This document shows positions 33,397 to 46,263 of a DNA stretch of 64,000 nt, one piece after another (position 1 is the first letter of the stretch; each line of letters starts with the position of its first letter). The notes beneath the pieces are model-generated. The model was not told the DNA's origin. It saw nothing but the letters and a program-made list of their open reading frames with translations, and ran no database searches. A program made the translations under genes and the position numbers. Origin of the DNA: Branchiostoma floridae (Eukaryota; Chordata; Leptocardii; Amphioxiformes; Branchiostomatidae); assembly GCF_000003815.2 (NCBI RefSeq), contig NC_049986.1, positions 17,450,476 through 17,514,475 of the forward strand. The letters run 5' to 3'.

Positions 33397-33905
33397 CTAG
33401 ATACATTTTGTACTTAATATATGTTCCCACAGTCTGTATTATGGGACAAGTAATATGTATTCGATTTCTGTATGATTTCTATATATCATAATCATGTCCC
33501 ACAAATTTACTGACATGTGTACATGTTTTATGTGTACCTTAGTGCGAACCTTCCAAAGGTTGAATCAAAAGATATTGAGGGATTTTTCCTACTTTATATG
33601 GACATGAAAAATCAGGGAACAATTTAATGATATAGACTTGTTTGTAGATGGGCTGCAGGCTAAGTACTAGCTAAGTATAACTGGTGGTGGTAACAACGAG
33701 AAGTTTAAAGCTAGCATTCTAAGGCACACAGGTGTAATGCTACATGTATGAAACAAAAGATAGATAATGTTCGTTTTCATACCAAAAGACTCCACTGCTG
33801 TTTAACCCCATTTGAATTTTATTAATACATTTGTATATTGTACTTCATCTGTAAAAGTCAGGTGGCATAACTGTCTAAAAGTAGAGACAGTTTATTAACA
33901 GGTTC

Positions 33906-33963
33906 AATAAAGAATTGAGACACCTACAAACAAGAGGCCCTATACTTTTGTGGTATCAATAAA
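33906..33963 (+). terminator. Polyadenylation signals of the zinc-finger gene
   Basis: AATAAA at 33906-33911 and 33958-33963, about 1.1 kb after the second-frame stop. Confidence 0.5.
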
Positions 33964-33981
33964 GGTATTATGATTTTCAGG

Positions 33982-34242
33982 TCACATGGTGGGCTGACAT
34001 ACACATCCATATGAACAGGTTGACAGAATGCAATATTTTCTGATTGGCACAATCAATTCAGTTGCTTTCTTGTGTTCAGCCTCCAGTCTTTGCTTCAGGT
34101 CATCCCCAAACCTGTTCTGGATTTGGGCCCTTTCATCCTTGGTCATTCCAGGCCACATTTGGGGACTCCAGGTTCCTTTAGTTACTGACCTTGCTGCCTT
34201 TCCAGATAGGTGCACCAAGTCTGCCAGCGATTTCGTAGACAT
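33982..34242 (-). CDS. Small uncharacterised ORF, possible gene remnant
   Basis: This 86-aa minus-strand frame contains a protein-like segment (SGKAARSVTKGTWSPQ, then GMTKDERAQIQNRFGDDLKQ) with a charged, coiled-coil-like composition. Upstream in the same frame is another plausible stretch (GTAATGKGGKIGKQLLKNH) broken by one stop. I do not recognise it. It could be a decayed retrocopy, an exon of a minus-strand gene, or chance. DHPS lies upstream on the same strand. Confidence 0.25.
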   Translation of the reverse strand: MSTKSLADLVHLSGKAARSVTKGTWSPQMWPGMTKDERAQIQNRFGDDLKQRLEAEHKKATELIVPIRKYCILSTCSYGCVCQPTM

Positions 34243-34249
34243 GTCTGTC

Positions 34250-35197
34250 TTTTCCTCTCCATCACCTCAGACACCTACAGAATGTCCATCACCATCGTGC
34301 ACAACATGAGACACAATGATGTGATTCTTGAGAAGCTGCTTCCCTATTTTACCGCCTTTCCCGGTAGCGGCAGTGCCTCTCATTGCATGTCCAGCTTCTT
34401 GAAAAGCATTTCTTGTTTGATTATTTTTCTAACATTAATATTTGTATATTCTGTAAAAAAAACTTTCTACAAAGTTACCCATTTAATATACAATAGGATG
34501 ATTTTGAGACCTTATATACCAGTACATGTATATACAAAATATAAATAATTCTGTATATGAATATTTAAGTAATGTGAATAATGAAATTATGCTTGCACCT
34601 TCAATGTTTCTCCATTAAAGGAAAATAAACATAGGCAATATTGTTGTACATGAACCCAGGTGTCATCTTTTATCCCAGACTCAGTTCTTTTTTCGTAAGA
34701 TGAGAATAGGGTAACAGTGCCCCATGCTCTAACTATATGCACCCCTCACCCAGGGTAGAAGATTCTCTGACAAGAATAGAATTATTCAGATTGACCAAGG
34801 TCACATCTGGCAACAGTCTTCAACTGTGACCTGTCTGACAGTAATTTTGACCCTTCAACAAGCCTAAAAAATATCCCATTTTAACTTACAATTCTCTAGA
34901 GCTCACACCATTCCCCACTCTGTTGTTCCATACCATATCACCACTATGCAATTTCTTTTCTAAAAAAACCTTGCCATTGATAAAATAAAATGGTCAAATG
35001 TTCCCCTTTTTGCAACACAGAAAGTAACCTAGAAAGACCACAGATATGGGAGAGTATGGTTAACATTTTCAGCACACTTTTACATGTAAGAAAATTGCAT
35101 ATCCCAAGTTAACAGAAAATGGGAAGAAATTGTGAGAAGATTAGCATGGATTCAAAAGAAAGTTTCTCTTTAAAAGTCATATTGCTTCTGTACATGG
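34250..35197. other. Region between the small ORF and DHPS
   Basis: AT-rich sequence with no coding signal. The left-running DHPS 3' UTR must occupy its right part. Confidence 0.4.
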
Positions 35198-38100
35198 CTA
35201 GCTTGGTGTTGGTGCCTTGATGTTCTTAGCAAATGTCTCGGCTACAAGCAGGGGGAACACAAGTGTCGCATCTGCATACACCTGAAAACACAAGATAAAG
35301 AAACAGTCAACATATCATTGCAATAGACCTGAAAACACGATAGAGGAATAACCAAATTACAGAATAGAACTCACTCCATAAAAAGTAGGAATGCAAAATA
35401 AAAACATTAAATTACAGATATTTGATGGACATGCAGGAAATCTCTCATTGGTTAAACTGCTAAATGACATGCTATCATTGGTTGAATCGCTAATTGTGTT
35501 GGACAATCAGAATGGGTCTATTGTCTACATTGTCAAGAAGAATGCTGTATCATTCTTGGACTAATCAGAATAATTCCAAGATGAAAAAAATGCTTACATT
35601 AAGTATGAAATATGAACTTTGATACTAGAGAACTGTGACAAAACTATTGTTTGAAGCTCAAAAACTTCCCAATAAAAGAACAATACACACAAGTATTAAG
35701 GTCAAACATTCACAAATATGTCTTTTTCTCCCTACTAACGATGTACCAACTTAATAAAGTTGTTGCCAGACAGAACCTTTATTTAGAACTGCTACATTAT
35801 TTGCTTGTTGTGTAATACACAAACATAACAGCAACAAATACAATATCAAAATCAAGAAACATGCATAGCAGTGCCAGAAATGCAGCGTTTTCTTGAGCCC
35901 TCCCTCATCTGCTATGGTTTACATGATCAGATATAAGTTATTTAACAAACGACACCAACCTTGACAGGATTAGCAGTCATCTTGATTTTGCCCCATGACA
36001 CTGCCTCGTCAGGCCGCGCCCCCGCGTCAGACCCGTCAAACTCCTGACCCGTGTTGACGTACACGGCATACTCCGCACCGTTCCTCTGGGATAGAGTGAT
36101 GTCATCAGTGCATGCACTTCCATATGGGGTGTCATATTTGCATTTAAGCATTTACATTGTATCAATTTTTGATATATTGATATATATGTTAAAGTAAAAC
36201 AAATAAGCAAAATAACACAACACTCTGTAATATAGCTATCAAAAGCTCAAACAACAGAGCTTAAAGACACTGTGTGCTCGAGTTATGATAAACTGATGCT
36301 AACATCTACATGTAATCAGATATCAGATGGGATGATTGTAATATTTCAACTACTCATCTGTTAGGAAAACTGGGCAGTCAGAAAATCTTCCAATCTTCCC
36401 TTCTTCCAATCTTTTCTTTATCATAAAAGCCATATTGAAGGCTTTCCCACTCACCATAAGGTTGGCATTGTTGATGTGATGTTTAACCAGACCTCCCCCT
36501 AGGATGATCATCCCTGTGTGCTGCGAGTGGACAGCTATGTTGTTGATTCTGCGAATGTCTACAGACAAGAAAACAAAATACCCAGGCATGGTTAGATTTT
36601 CACTGAACATGTCATTGCCGAATTCCGTCTATCCTACGAAATAGTATAGTGTCCATGCCTCAATGCAAATCTTTCAAAAAGCCTATGTCTTCTGTACATT
36701 ACTGTTCTTCAACATTGGTCAAGCAAACCATCATTCTAGAAAATTGAGATATAGATTGACACCCCAAAGGACATTGCAATCTTTTAGCTTACTCTCATAT
36801 TAAATACTACAGCATGCACATACACCATTGCAGTTGTTATAAGAATATTCTAATAAAGGCCCCGTATATGCATACAGGAATATGAAATTGTGAATTGATG
36901 TGCAGTACAAAATAGGACCTTGAAAGGGTTCATATCAGATGAACGTAGGCACATGATGTTTCATAATGATGAGACTTTTCAAGTAGGAACAGTCATTATG
37001 AGTTCATGGCTTTGGGTATATACAGCAGAGTACAGCAGGATGAAGATAATTATAGATAATTATCTGCACGCTCCCAATGACGGACTAGAGACTGTGCTGG
37101 GCTAGAGACTGTGCTGGGCTGGTAAACTTTAATAACGAAGCGCCCTGCTCCCTAAGATCTGATGGCGGGAGTGAGTGGGGATCCCACGTGTAGGTTAGAC
37201 CCTGGGAGCGACTGTATCCAATTAACAACTTTGATCCCCGGGGGGCCCAAAGATCCACAATTATATTTACCTTCCACTATATCCAGCACTAGACCAGGGT
37301 TCTTATAGGAGTGAAAATATATCATGTCCCCAATGGAGCCATCTGTGAGTGCTGGACTGAACACTGGGATGTTGTTCTGAAAAAACAATAGAATACTAGA
37401 AAGGCCGACATTTGCTTGGGAGCAAATACAGCATATTGCAATCCATCTTCATATGCATGCCAATCCCAAATTTAACAATTTTTGATTGATGTACACCATA
37501 GGTGTGAATAGAGCCCTGTGGCTACATAACATACGCACCTCCATACCAAATTTCAGACCATTTGGTTTTCATACATAGGTACAGCAGCCAAAACTTAACA
37601 TTTTTAGTCCGTAAATGGCAAAAAATCCCAAAATTCAACAATTTAAAGTATTGTATGCCCAAAGTGAAAATGAAGTACTGTGGGCACTTGCCAGACACAC
37701 TTTCATGCCAAATTCCAGGTCATTAGGTTTTCATACAAGGGTATAGGAGCCAAAAGTATACATTTTTTGTCAAAATAGCCGAAAAACCCAAAATACCTCA
37801 TTTTTAAAGTGATCTATAAAGAAAGTGTTGATTGGACCCTGTGCTCATATGTCCAATGCACCTATGTACCAAACTTCAGGTCATTAGGTTTTCATACAAG
37901 GGTATAGGAGCCAAAAGTATACATTTTTTGTCAAAAATAGCCGAAAAACCCAAAATACCTCATTTTTAAAGTGATCTATAAAGAAAGTGTTGATTGGACC
38001 CTGTGCTCATATGTCCAATGCACCTATGTACCAAATTTCAGGTCATTAGGTTTTCATATAAGGGCATAGGAGCCAAAAATATACATTTTTTGTCAAAAAT

Positions 38101-41100
38101 GGCCCAAAAACCCAAAATAACTCATTTTTAAAGTAATCTATGAAGAAAGTGTTGATGGAGCCCTGTGCTCATATATCCAATGCACCTATATACCAAATTT
38201 CAGTTCATTTAGCCTTCATACAAGGGCATAGGAGCCATAAATATACATTTTTAGTCAAAAATGGCCAAAAACCCTAAAATAACTCATTTTTAAAGTGATC
38301 TATGAAGAAAGTGTTAATGGTTTTCTGTGCTCATATGTCCAATGCACCTCTGTACCAAATTTCAGGTTATTAGCTTGTAATACCAGGGCACAGGGGCCCA
38401 AAATAGACATATTTTGTCTAAAAATGACCAAAAACCCTAAATATCATAAATTCTAAGGCCTCTATCAAGAAAGTGAAAAAAACGTCTGGGGGTATTTGCT
38501 ATCCCTACCACCTTGCCAAATTTCAGCTCATTTGGCCCAAAAATGAAAAAGTTGAATCCATTTGAAGAATTTGACAGGAGAAGAAGAGACCAAGGAAAAA
38601 CTAGAAAGGCCGACATTTGCTTCGTAGCAAATACAGCATATTGCAATCCATCTTCATCCTTGAAAAATCCCAAAATTCAACAATTTGAAGTAATGTTTGC
38701 TCAAATGGAAAATGAACTACTGTGGGCACTTGTCCTACACACCTTCATGCCAAATTTTAGGTCATTTGGTTTCAATATAAGGGTAGAGGAGCCAAAAATA
38801 TACATTTTTTAGTTAAAAATAGCTAAAAATCCCAAAATAACTCATTTTATAAGTGCTCTATGAAAAAAGTGTTGATGAGGTCCTGTGCTCATATGCCGAA
38901 TGCACCTCTGTAGCAAATTTCAGGTCATTTGGTTTACATACAAGGGCATAGGAGCCAAAAATATACATTTTTAGTCAAAAATGGCTAAAAATCCCAAAAT
39001 AACTCATTTTTGAAGTCATCTATGAAGAAAGTGTCAATGGGGTCCTGTGAGCATATGTTCAATGCACCTCTGTACCAAATTTCAGGTCATTTGGTTTCTA
39101 TACAAGGGCATAGGAGAAAAAAATATACATTTTTAGTCAAAAATGTCCAAAAACCCTAAAATAACTTATTTTTGGAGTAAACAATGAATAAAGCGTTGAT
39201 GGGGTTCTGTGGTCATATGTCAAACGCACCTATGTACCAAATTTCAAGTCATTTGGTTTTAATACAAGGGCATAGGAGCCATAAATATACATTTTTAGTC
39301 AAAATGGCCAAAAACCCTAAAATAACTCATTTTTTAAGTGATCTATGGAGAAAGTGTTGATGGTTTTCTGTGCTGATATGTCCAATGCACCTCTGTACCA
39401 AATTTCAGGTCATTAGCTTGTAATACCAGGGCACAGGGGCCCCAAATATATATATTTTGTCTAAAAATGACCAAAACCCCTAAATATCATAAATTCTAAG
39501 GCCTCTATCAAAAAAGTGGAAAAAACGTCTGAGGGTATTTGCTATCCCTACCTCCATGCCAAATTTAAGCTCATTTGGCCAAAAAATGAAAAAGTTGAAT
39601 CCATTTGAAGATTTGACAGGAGAAGGAGAAGAGACCAACAAAAAACAATATATTGCAATCCCATACTATGTATGGATTGCAATATAACAATATATTGCAA
39701 TCCCATACTATGTATGGATTGCAATATAAAAATTCTCATACAGTTCACTGTAACAACATTTATACCAAAATATTTTGCAAACTTTAATGGACAATCATTT
39801 GTTGAAGGCAGAATTTTGTAGAATCATATTTCTATCATAGAATGAGATGACCATTATTCTGATATTTCAGATAAACAAGTAGCATTGTCTTAAGAGACAT
39901 TCTAAAATACAATGAGTCAATGACAATTAATTCACACAATTAATTATAAAGCTTCTGGAATTAAGACAAAGGGTTATCCTTGTACTCTGACAAAACAAAT
40001 TATCATAGTCCTAAGACATTTGTCCTTTCTGCCCTACCTTATAGCACCAATAATATACAGAGTCTGGGTTGTCAATCTCTTTCCCAAGTCTGTGGACCAT
40101 CTTGGAAGGTGTCCAGACAGTGCCCTGAAGAAACAAGACGACATCAGTGAGAGCTATTCATACTCAAGATTAAAAACTTCATCTATCAAGAACCAGGTGA
40201 TGAAATATAAGAATAACAAAATGACAGCATCTCATTTCAAGACACAAGCTTTGACCATTATAATTTGTTTGGCTTTCAAAACATGTGACATCTATTTGAC
40301 ACTTATTGTGTTAAAGTGCTTTGTAAAATAGTCCAATGCTGCATGATTGTGGACTGGGGACCTGACTACCTGAGTTTTCTGTTCCAGCAACATCTGGTCC
40401 AATATAGGCATGATCCAGTCCTCAAACTTACAGTAGTTGTCATTAGGTACAAGCAGGTTACCGATTCTGTTGATGCCTGGAACATATAACACAGAACATT
40501 TTCAGGAGAGAATCTAACAGCAAAATTAACTGCACTGAGGCAACCATGAAAATGCAAACAGATGTTTAAAAAAATTGTGCACTTTTACACCACAGTTATG
40601 GTCACAGTTTTCTTTTAATTCAGTGCTAGTCCTACTAATAGCAACTATTGTGAGAAAAATGGAATGGAAGGATAATATAGATGTTTCGTTATACTGTACA
40701 AATCCAAAGAAACATGTATCCTAAGAAGGAATTTGACTGTCCTTCAGCCTTCACAGCTGAAAATGTATCAAAACATAGTCCTGTAATCCTACAACCAGTG
40801 GTGTAAGAGAGCACTATTATCTTCTTAGAATTTGGGCCTCTTCAAATTTTGAGCTCTCATTACTCTATGTGGAGTACCTTTCACACGGAGGTCCTTCCCC
40901 TTTAACTGAAACTCTCCCAGATAAGTTGGTGCCAGACACTTGATGAAGTCCTCCTCTATTCCTCCAGCTGTGGCCACTATACAGTCTACCTGGGATAGGG
41001 AGATACTTGTGATATTAAGAACATCAAGAAACTGCTAACTCTAGTGTACACTACAAGTAAGTATCCAAAGCAGTTTGCAGCTACTCCCTCTATTGAGTCT

Positions 41101-43132
41101 TTCTGATATTGCACCTTCATGAGAAGGCAAAGGTAACTGATAGATGATTACTGGCAATAATTTACAGAAATGACTATAAAGGTCTTTTTGCAATCATGTC
41201 TGACTCTGTTTGTATGACATCTTATGTACAGGGAGAGGGAAACAGAGTAAGAAAAGAATACTGCATATCAAGCAATAAAATGATGACTTCAATAAGGTTG
41301 GAAAATAATTTATGGCATATTTACTGTAATGGTTACACCAGTGTTAGGTTGGAAGAGAAAGTTGAAATACGAAAAGTATGAAGACTTTCTCCGAGGCAAC
41401 ATCTCATGATTATTTAAAGTACCCTGCAGTTTTGAAAGAAATTATGGTGTTAGGAGGACAAAATTTCTTTGATAGACCAAGGCCTTCTTTCTTTGATAGA
41501 CCAAGGCCTATCCACCTCAAAATTTATAAGAACCAGCTCAAAACTATTAAAGGTGTTCTGTTCGTAAAAAAAAACAAAAAAAAAAACAGTGCTCCTTTGA
41601 AACAGTGCCTTACCATATTGTGTTTGGTGAGGAACCTGAGTGTCTCCCTGACCCCAGAGGAGATGAGGTTGGACGTGTAGCCCAGGAAGATGGTACAGTT
41701 GGTTTTGGGTCGACCCATGGGGTGCAGGTTCAGGGGCTGATCTTCCTCTGGGTCCACTGGTAAGGGCTCCGCTTTCTTCTCCAACTGTAGAAAAACATCA
41801 AATTGTTATATTTCTTTTTCACAAAGTTCATTATGGCATTGTAAAAGTTCATATATGTACTCAAACAAACATACTATAGGTAAGCATCTTGCTCCTTTAT
41901 CCTACTTAGGGCCAACACTGAAGGCAATAGTGCAGGTGTAGGAGTGTTAGATGTTTTGGCTACTGGACAGTCTCGCCGCTACTATCTGATCCTAATGATC
42001 AGCAACAGGTTTCTAACCCTAACTTAATCCTAACCTTGATTCTAATTCTACCTATCATCATAAATTGAGTCGTCCTAGGCCTGGTGCTCAATCGTTCTGA
42101 TACCTGGTCTACTGCCAGATATGTTCTGTTCTTGGTGCTGAAATGGTAATCCCTAATCACTGCAATGAATGGTTAAGGCCATCTTTTTTACAATACAGCA
42201 TTGAATTTCTATACTTTCTTAGGAACCCTACAAGATAAAAACTGAGTTTAAGCCTTCCTGTGTTGGTACAAAACACATGAAATTCTGAAACTTTTGATAC
42301 TGAGACAAATCTTAAGTTCCAAATACTTAAAGCAACTCATCATCCTCTTCACCAGAAAACATTTGACTATCATACGTACCATCCTGTTGATTTCCTCCAC
42401 AGCCTTGCCGAAGCTGGTTGCCTGGAAACCAGAGGTGAGGTAGGTCTGCAGCAGGGCGTGGTAGTCCACTCCATTGCTAAAGTCATAACCTGTGACCTGA
42501 GGGCAAAGGTCAGGACAAATTACATGTCATTTTGTCCCAACAGGCAATTTTCTATCCTGGGATGGGTTCTGAAGTCAGCTCTGGTTTTCACCAGAAAACA
42601 AGGCTTAAAAAAACACACCTGAAATTAGCTGAAAAAGTTTTGATTGCAAGAAAAAAATCTGAACACCTTTAATGTTATAAATCCTGGATGTAAACTCAGA
42701 TTTAGCTTTCTGAATTACAACAAGAGAGTCCTGAAGAGAAAAGTTTGACCTATTTACATGTACTTTAATTAATAGGTTGAGCACTCATTCAACAAGTAGA
42801 ACCGGTATATCCAGGTTTGGTTGGCTTGCAAAAGAATTAGATTCAGAAGCTGATTGCTGGAAATATACGTAGCCTAACGCGTTAGGCTACGTATATAACG
42901 CTAAAGAATCTGACAGACGTAATAGAAATAGTATTGAAAATATTCTTATACCTATCATAACGTTTGACTTTATCATTCATAACTTATCACGATCACGATA
43001 GATACATGACATAATAGTAACGCAATATAAACACAAGACTTCTGTCCAACTCACAACAACAGAATCTGCCGGCATTTCTTCGCTCTGCACCAAGACTGCG
43101 TCTGTTGCTTTACTTGGAGGAGCCTCAGCCAT
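35198..43132 (-). CDS. DHPS: Deoxyhypusine synthase
   Basis: Ten coding exons on the minus strand, in order: 43055-43132, 42380-42496, 41614-41784, 40878-40989, 40370-40476, 40038-40124, 37271-37376, 36455-36558, 35960-36085 and 35198-35281. All junctions keep frame and give 363 aa (human about 369). The enzyme uses NAD and spermidine to convert a lysine of eIF5A to deoxyhypusine in the cytosol. Recognisable blocks are [94 protein letters not shown] and [19 protein letters not shown]. The Lys in SWGK (residue 327) matches the catalytic lysine (human Lys329). The N-terminal 26 residues are specific to this lineage. The gene shares a promoter region with PSMG4. Intron 6 carries a 162-bp satellite. 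Confidence 0.96.
37380..39640. repeat. Tandem satellite, unit about 162 bp, in DHPS intron 6
   Basis: The motif CCAAATTTCAGGTCATTTGG recurs every 161-162 bp (for example about 37718, 37879, 38041, 38203, 38365), followed each time by ACAAGGGCATAGGAGCC and CCCAAAATAACTCATTTTTA. A boundary block (GAAAGGCCGACATTTGCTT...GCAATCCATCTTC) occurs near 37400 and 38605, and in part near 39650. This suggests a higher-order repeat of about 1.1 kb present twice. Confidence 0.88.
39647..39729. repeat. Tandem pair of 42-bp palindromes
   Basis: Two consecutive copies of a self-complementary unit: ATATTGCAATCCCATAC and its inverse GTATGGATTGCAATAT around CTAT. It lies at the edge of the intron satellite. Confidence 0.85.
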
Positions 43133-43544
43133 CTTGCCCTTTCGTACGAATACTCGGATCTTTTTTCCAAAAGGTTGAGGACAAACGCGAGCACAAAATC
43201 ACTACCTCGCGTGCAGAAAACTTCTAAACTGGTGCTTCCGCTAAATACCAGCTGGGGCCTAACATTTTTAGTTTACCGTAATAGCACTATTACCGCCTGA
43301 TTAAAATGGCAAACAAAATGACAAATAAAATGGTAACTTTGAGCAAATAACGAAAAGACATGAAACCGACATATTTTTTTTGATATTTTTTCTTACTTAT
43401 GTCAAACTTCCTTAATTTTTTTTTGTATATAAAAGAAAGTATGTACCTGAGAAAGTTTGGCACTAGAAAATATTGCACTAAGCCAAAGCTTGACCTCTAA
43501 CCTCCCCAAACTTCTGAATGTGTGCTGCAGACGTAAAAGCAGAC
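43133..43544. promoter_or_regulatory. Bidirectional promoter region, DHPS (left) and PSMG4 (right)
   Basis: The DHPS start codon ends at 43132. A donor AGAC|GTAAGT at 43545 would close a non-coding PSMG4 exon, which joins the acceptor ATATTTCAG before 43910. The two genes are therefore head to head within about 0.4 kb. No TATA box is evident. Confidence 0.5.
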
Positions 43545-43915
43545 GTAAGTTCATGGGTTTTTAAACACGAAAACCAAACTTTCGGCGTCAACTGGTAAAA
43601 TTTTCAAGCCTAGATAGTTATCTTTACAAATCTGTGTTGTGTGTGAAGCACAGTACGTGAATGTGTGGTTACATCGCTAAGAAGAAGAAGCTCGCACGTG
43701 CGAGGCAGTGGGGAGGGGGGCGACAGACTGTCATGTATTTCAGTACACAACTGCACAAGATTTTATCACAGCGGGTAGAGCGTTTCATGCACATTTCACA
43801 CGTACCATTAATTCTCTGTTGTGGGAAGATAAAACTTTTATAGGTATTTGAAAGACTTCTCCGTTCATTTTGTCACAACACAAGTCTGACTATTAACGTT
43901 ATATTTCAGTTCAAC

Positions 43916-45274
43916 ATGACAGAGAAAACCAAAGCTACAGTTGAGGAGGCTCAACCCACTCTTGGGGTGCACTGTTTCTCGGAGAGAGTTTTTGAACAGG
44001 CTGTTCACTTTCAGGTTTGTGAGAGGCAAAAATTGAAATATTTAACTACAACTGTATAATAAAACAGGGTTGGACAAGTTTTCTAAAATTGACTTGTCCT
44101 ATCGGGCAAGTACTTAAAAAATTTACTTGCCCGAACCAACTTTTCACTTGCCTGAAATCTAAATGACATTTTTCTATGTAATTATTCATGGCCTTCAATG
44201 GAATATTTTTGTTATTGGCTCTATTTTCTGTGTTAATCAATGCTTGATGTCATGACTTTGAAAAGTAGCAAGTACATCAAAATCTCACTCAATGGAGAAA
44301 AGCTAACTTGTCCGATCGGGCAAGTGGAGAAGGACATGCACTTGCCCGAATGGCATTTTCACTTGCCCGGGACTATAGGGCTAGTGGACTTGTTTATCCC
44401 TGTAAAAATTGCACAGGGAACCAACCAAATCTGGCCAATGGGAAAAATTTTTCTTTGAGACTGTCATGATGGCCAGATGGTCCTTACATTAAAGTGTTCG
44501 TTTGTACAAGTGCATTGGAGATTGGAAAAAGGTAAGAGATAGGTTTAGGTACAATTGTAAATTGTATGACATGTGAGACTTAGCGCTCCAGTAGACGAGA
44601 GGGTGGAGAAGGAATTGCACACCCCTCCTTCACCATAAAATGTCATGTGCAGGTCAGGCAAAACAGGTAAATGCCTGTCTGCCTGCTCATCTGTCGAATC
44701 GACAGGAGAACCATAAAATGACATGTTTACAACAGAATCTTTTGGACATTCTGAGGGCAGCCGTGGATGTGTCTTTCTGCTGTCTTGCGGTGGAAAAGGT
44801 TATCATACTACATGTAGAAGTCATTGACAGTTGAGCTTATACCCTCCATGTAGATTGTTCACTAAGATAAGTGTGAATAAACCTTAAGAATTAAGTCATA
44901 TGGCTTCTCACACTTTGTAAAAAGGGATTGAAATAAACATTCAAGACTGTTGTATACTTTATCCATACATTTTGTGTCCACAGGTATTAAAACTCAAGGA
45001 CAGCTTTTTCTTATGGGTCGGCTTGCAACCTTCAATGGCCAACTTAGCCGTCGCACTGCCAGCAAGATTTGACTCCATTCCGTCCACCTCTGCCCTTCTG
45101 GGGGAATTTTCGGACACAACATCCTGCACGCTGGCACAGAAACTCTGTAAACACACGGGTAAACAAGTGTTTGTCAGTTGCAACCTTCCGACGCAGGATG
45201 GGATGTTTCTGGTAGAGGTGGAGAAGAGAATTCACAAGGAAATCAAGGACAACCCAGAAAAGTTCTGGTTGTAA
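43916..45274 (+). CDS. PSMG4: Proteasome assembly chaperone 4
   Basis: Two coding exons, 43916-44014 and 44984-45274, give 129 aa. The protein carries the PSMG4 blocks HCFSERVFEQAVHFQ, DSFFLWVG, NLAVALPARFDSIPSTSALL, GEFSDTTSCTLAQKLCKHTG, KQVFVSCNL and VEKRIHKEIKDNPEKF. These align throughout with human PSMG4 (about 123 aa). The product pairs with PSMG3 and guides assembly of the 20S proteasome alpha ring in the cytosol. The start codon lies 7 bases after a leader-intron acceptor and is the only Met before the conserved region. It diverges from DHPS. The single coding intron holds a CAGGG-ended MITE. Confidence 0.94.
44065..44402. repeat. CAGGGT-ended MITE with CTTGCCCG repeats, in the PSMG4 intron
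   Basis: The ends CAGGGTTGGACAAGTTTTCT and GGACTTGTTTATCCCTG are inverted. Inside, ACTTGCCCGA/TCGGGCAAGT motifs occur in several orientations. A shorter piece with GGGCAAGTGGAACAG...ACTTGCCCGATC is near 50107-50145. I found no clear target duplication. Confidence 0.6.
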
Positions 45275-45810
45275 CAAGGACAATACACAGGTAGTATGGA
45301 CCAAGGGCTGGCAACCCCCTGTATCATCCAAAAATCTTTCTGCCCTTTATGCCACTAGGCATGGATGGAGAAGAAGAACTAGAGGCAAGATAGACTTCTA
45401 AGGATGCACACCTAGAATTTGACTGCAAAACAAGAAAGTCCATAATAACTGGAGATATGTATTGTTATTGTATCATTTTATCATCATCATTATCTATCAC
45501 ACACTTTTTACAGAGTTTTAGCATATACACCTGTACTTGATACTAATATTATTGTAATGGTCATTTACCTATTCTTTCATTTGTATTCTGACTCACAAGA
45601 TATGCCCTATGTACAGTCAGACTCTTGAGCTTTTCATCATTGTCTACTAATGTTAGTAATATATTTATAACATATTGATGTCTAGCACAAACATCACAAG
45701 TTGTGCATCTACACCGCTGTCTGGCAATGTAGAAATTCTACCTTTCAGCACTTACTAATGCTAATTGTCTTGTGTTTGTTGAATTGAAATAGATAAGTAA
45801 AAGTAAAGAC

Positions 45811-45816
45811 AATAAA
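45811..45816 (+). terminator. PSMG4 polyadenylation signal
   Basis: AATAAA about 540 bp after the stop codon. Confidence 0.55.
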
Positions 45817-46219
45817 ATCTTAACAATCACGCCTGTAAGTTTGACTTTTAAAATGTTAAAATTACTCGTACCTCTTTCTTCCAAAGAACTGTAGTTGCCT
45901 AGAACATTATATGCCTATCACAAAAATATATTTGCAAATATAAGATGTTGCAAGTCATGACAATGACTTAAAAGCATGTCAAGCAAAAGAAAAATGAGCT
46001 AGAAAACCTGGCAGGGTAACAAGCTTGAAGCAGTCATAAGCCCCTGTTGAATTTTACATAGTACCAGTAAGGAATCAACTGACTCACTCAACCAGCAACT
46101 GCTTTTTTGCTGTCCCAAGGGGGTATTTTACACCCCATTCAATACCCAAATGGTTGAGTTGGTATTTCAGTTCGAACAGGGACATTATCTTATAAAATCA
46201 TAATTGTATTGGTTTGTTG

Positions 46220-46263
46220 AAGGAGGTTAAAAATAAAGAAGCCTCTTGATTTTTAACCTCCTC
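46220..46263. repeat. Short hairpin
   Basis: AGGAGGTTAAAAAT and ATTTTTAACCTCCT are perfect inverted repeats separated by about 15 bp. Role unknown. Confidence 0.7.

Noticed and set aside
37380-39640. Extra DHPS exons in intron 6
   Set aside because: Exons 6 and 7 join in frame at the family-conserved position, and the region between them is satellite without conserved coding.
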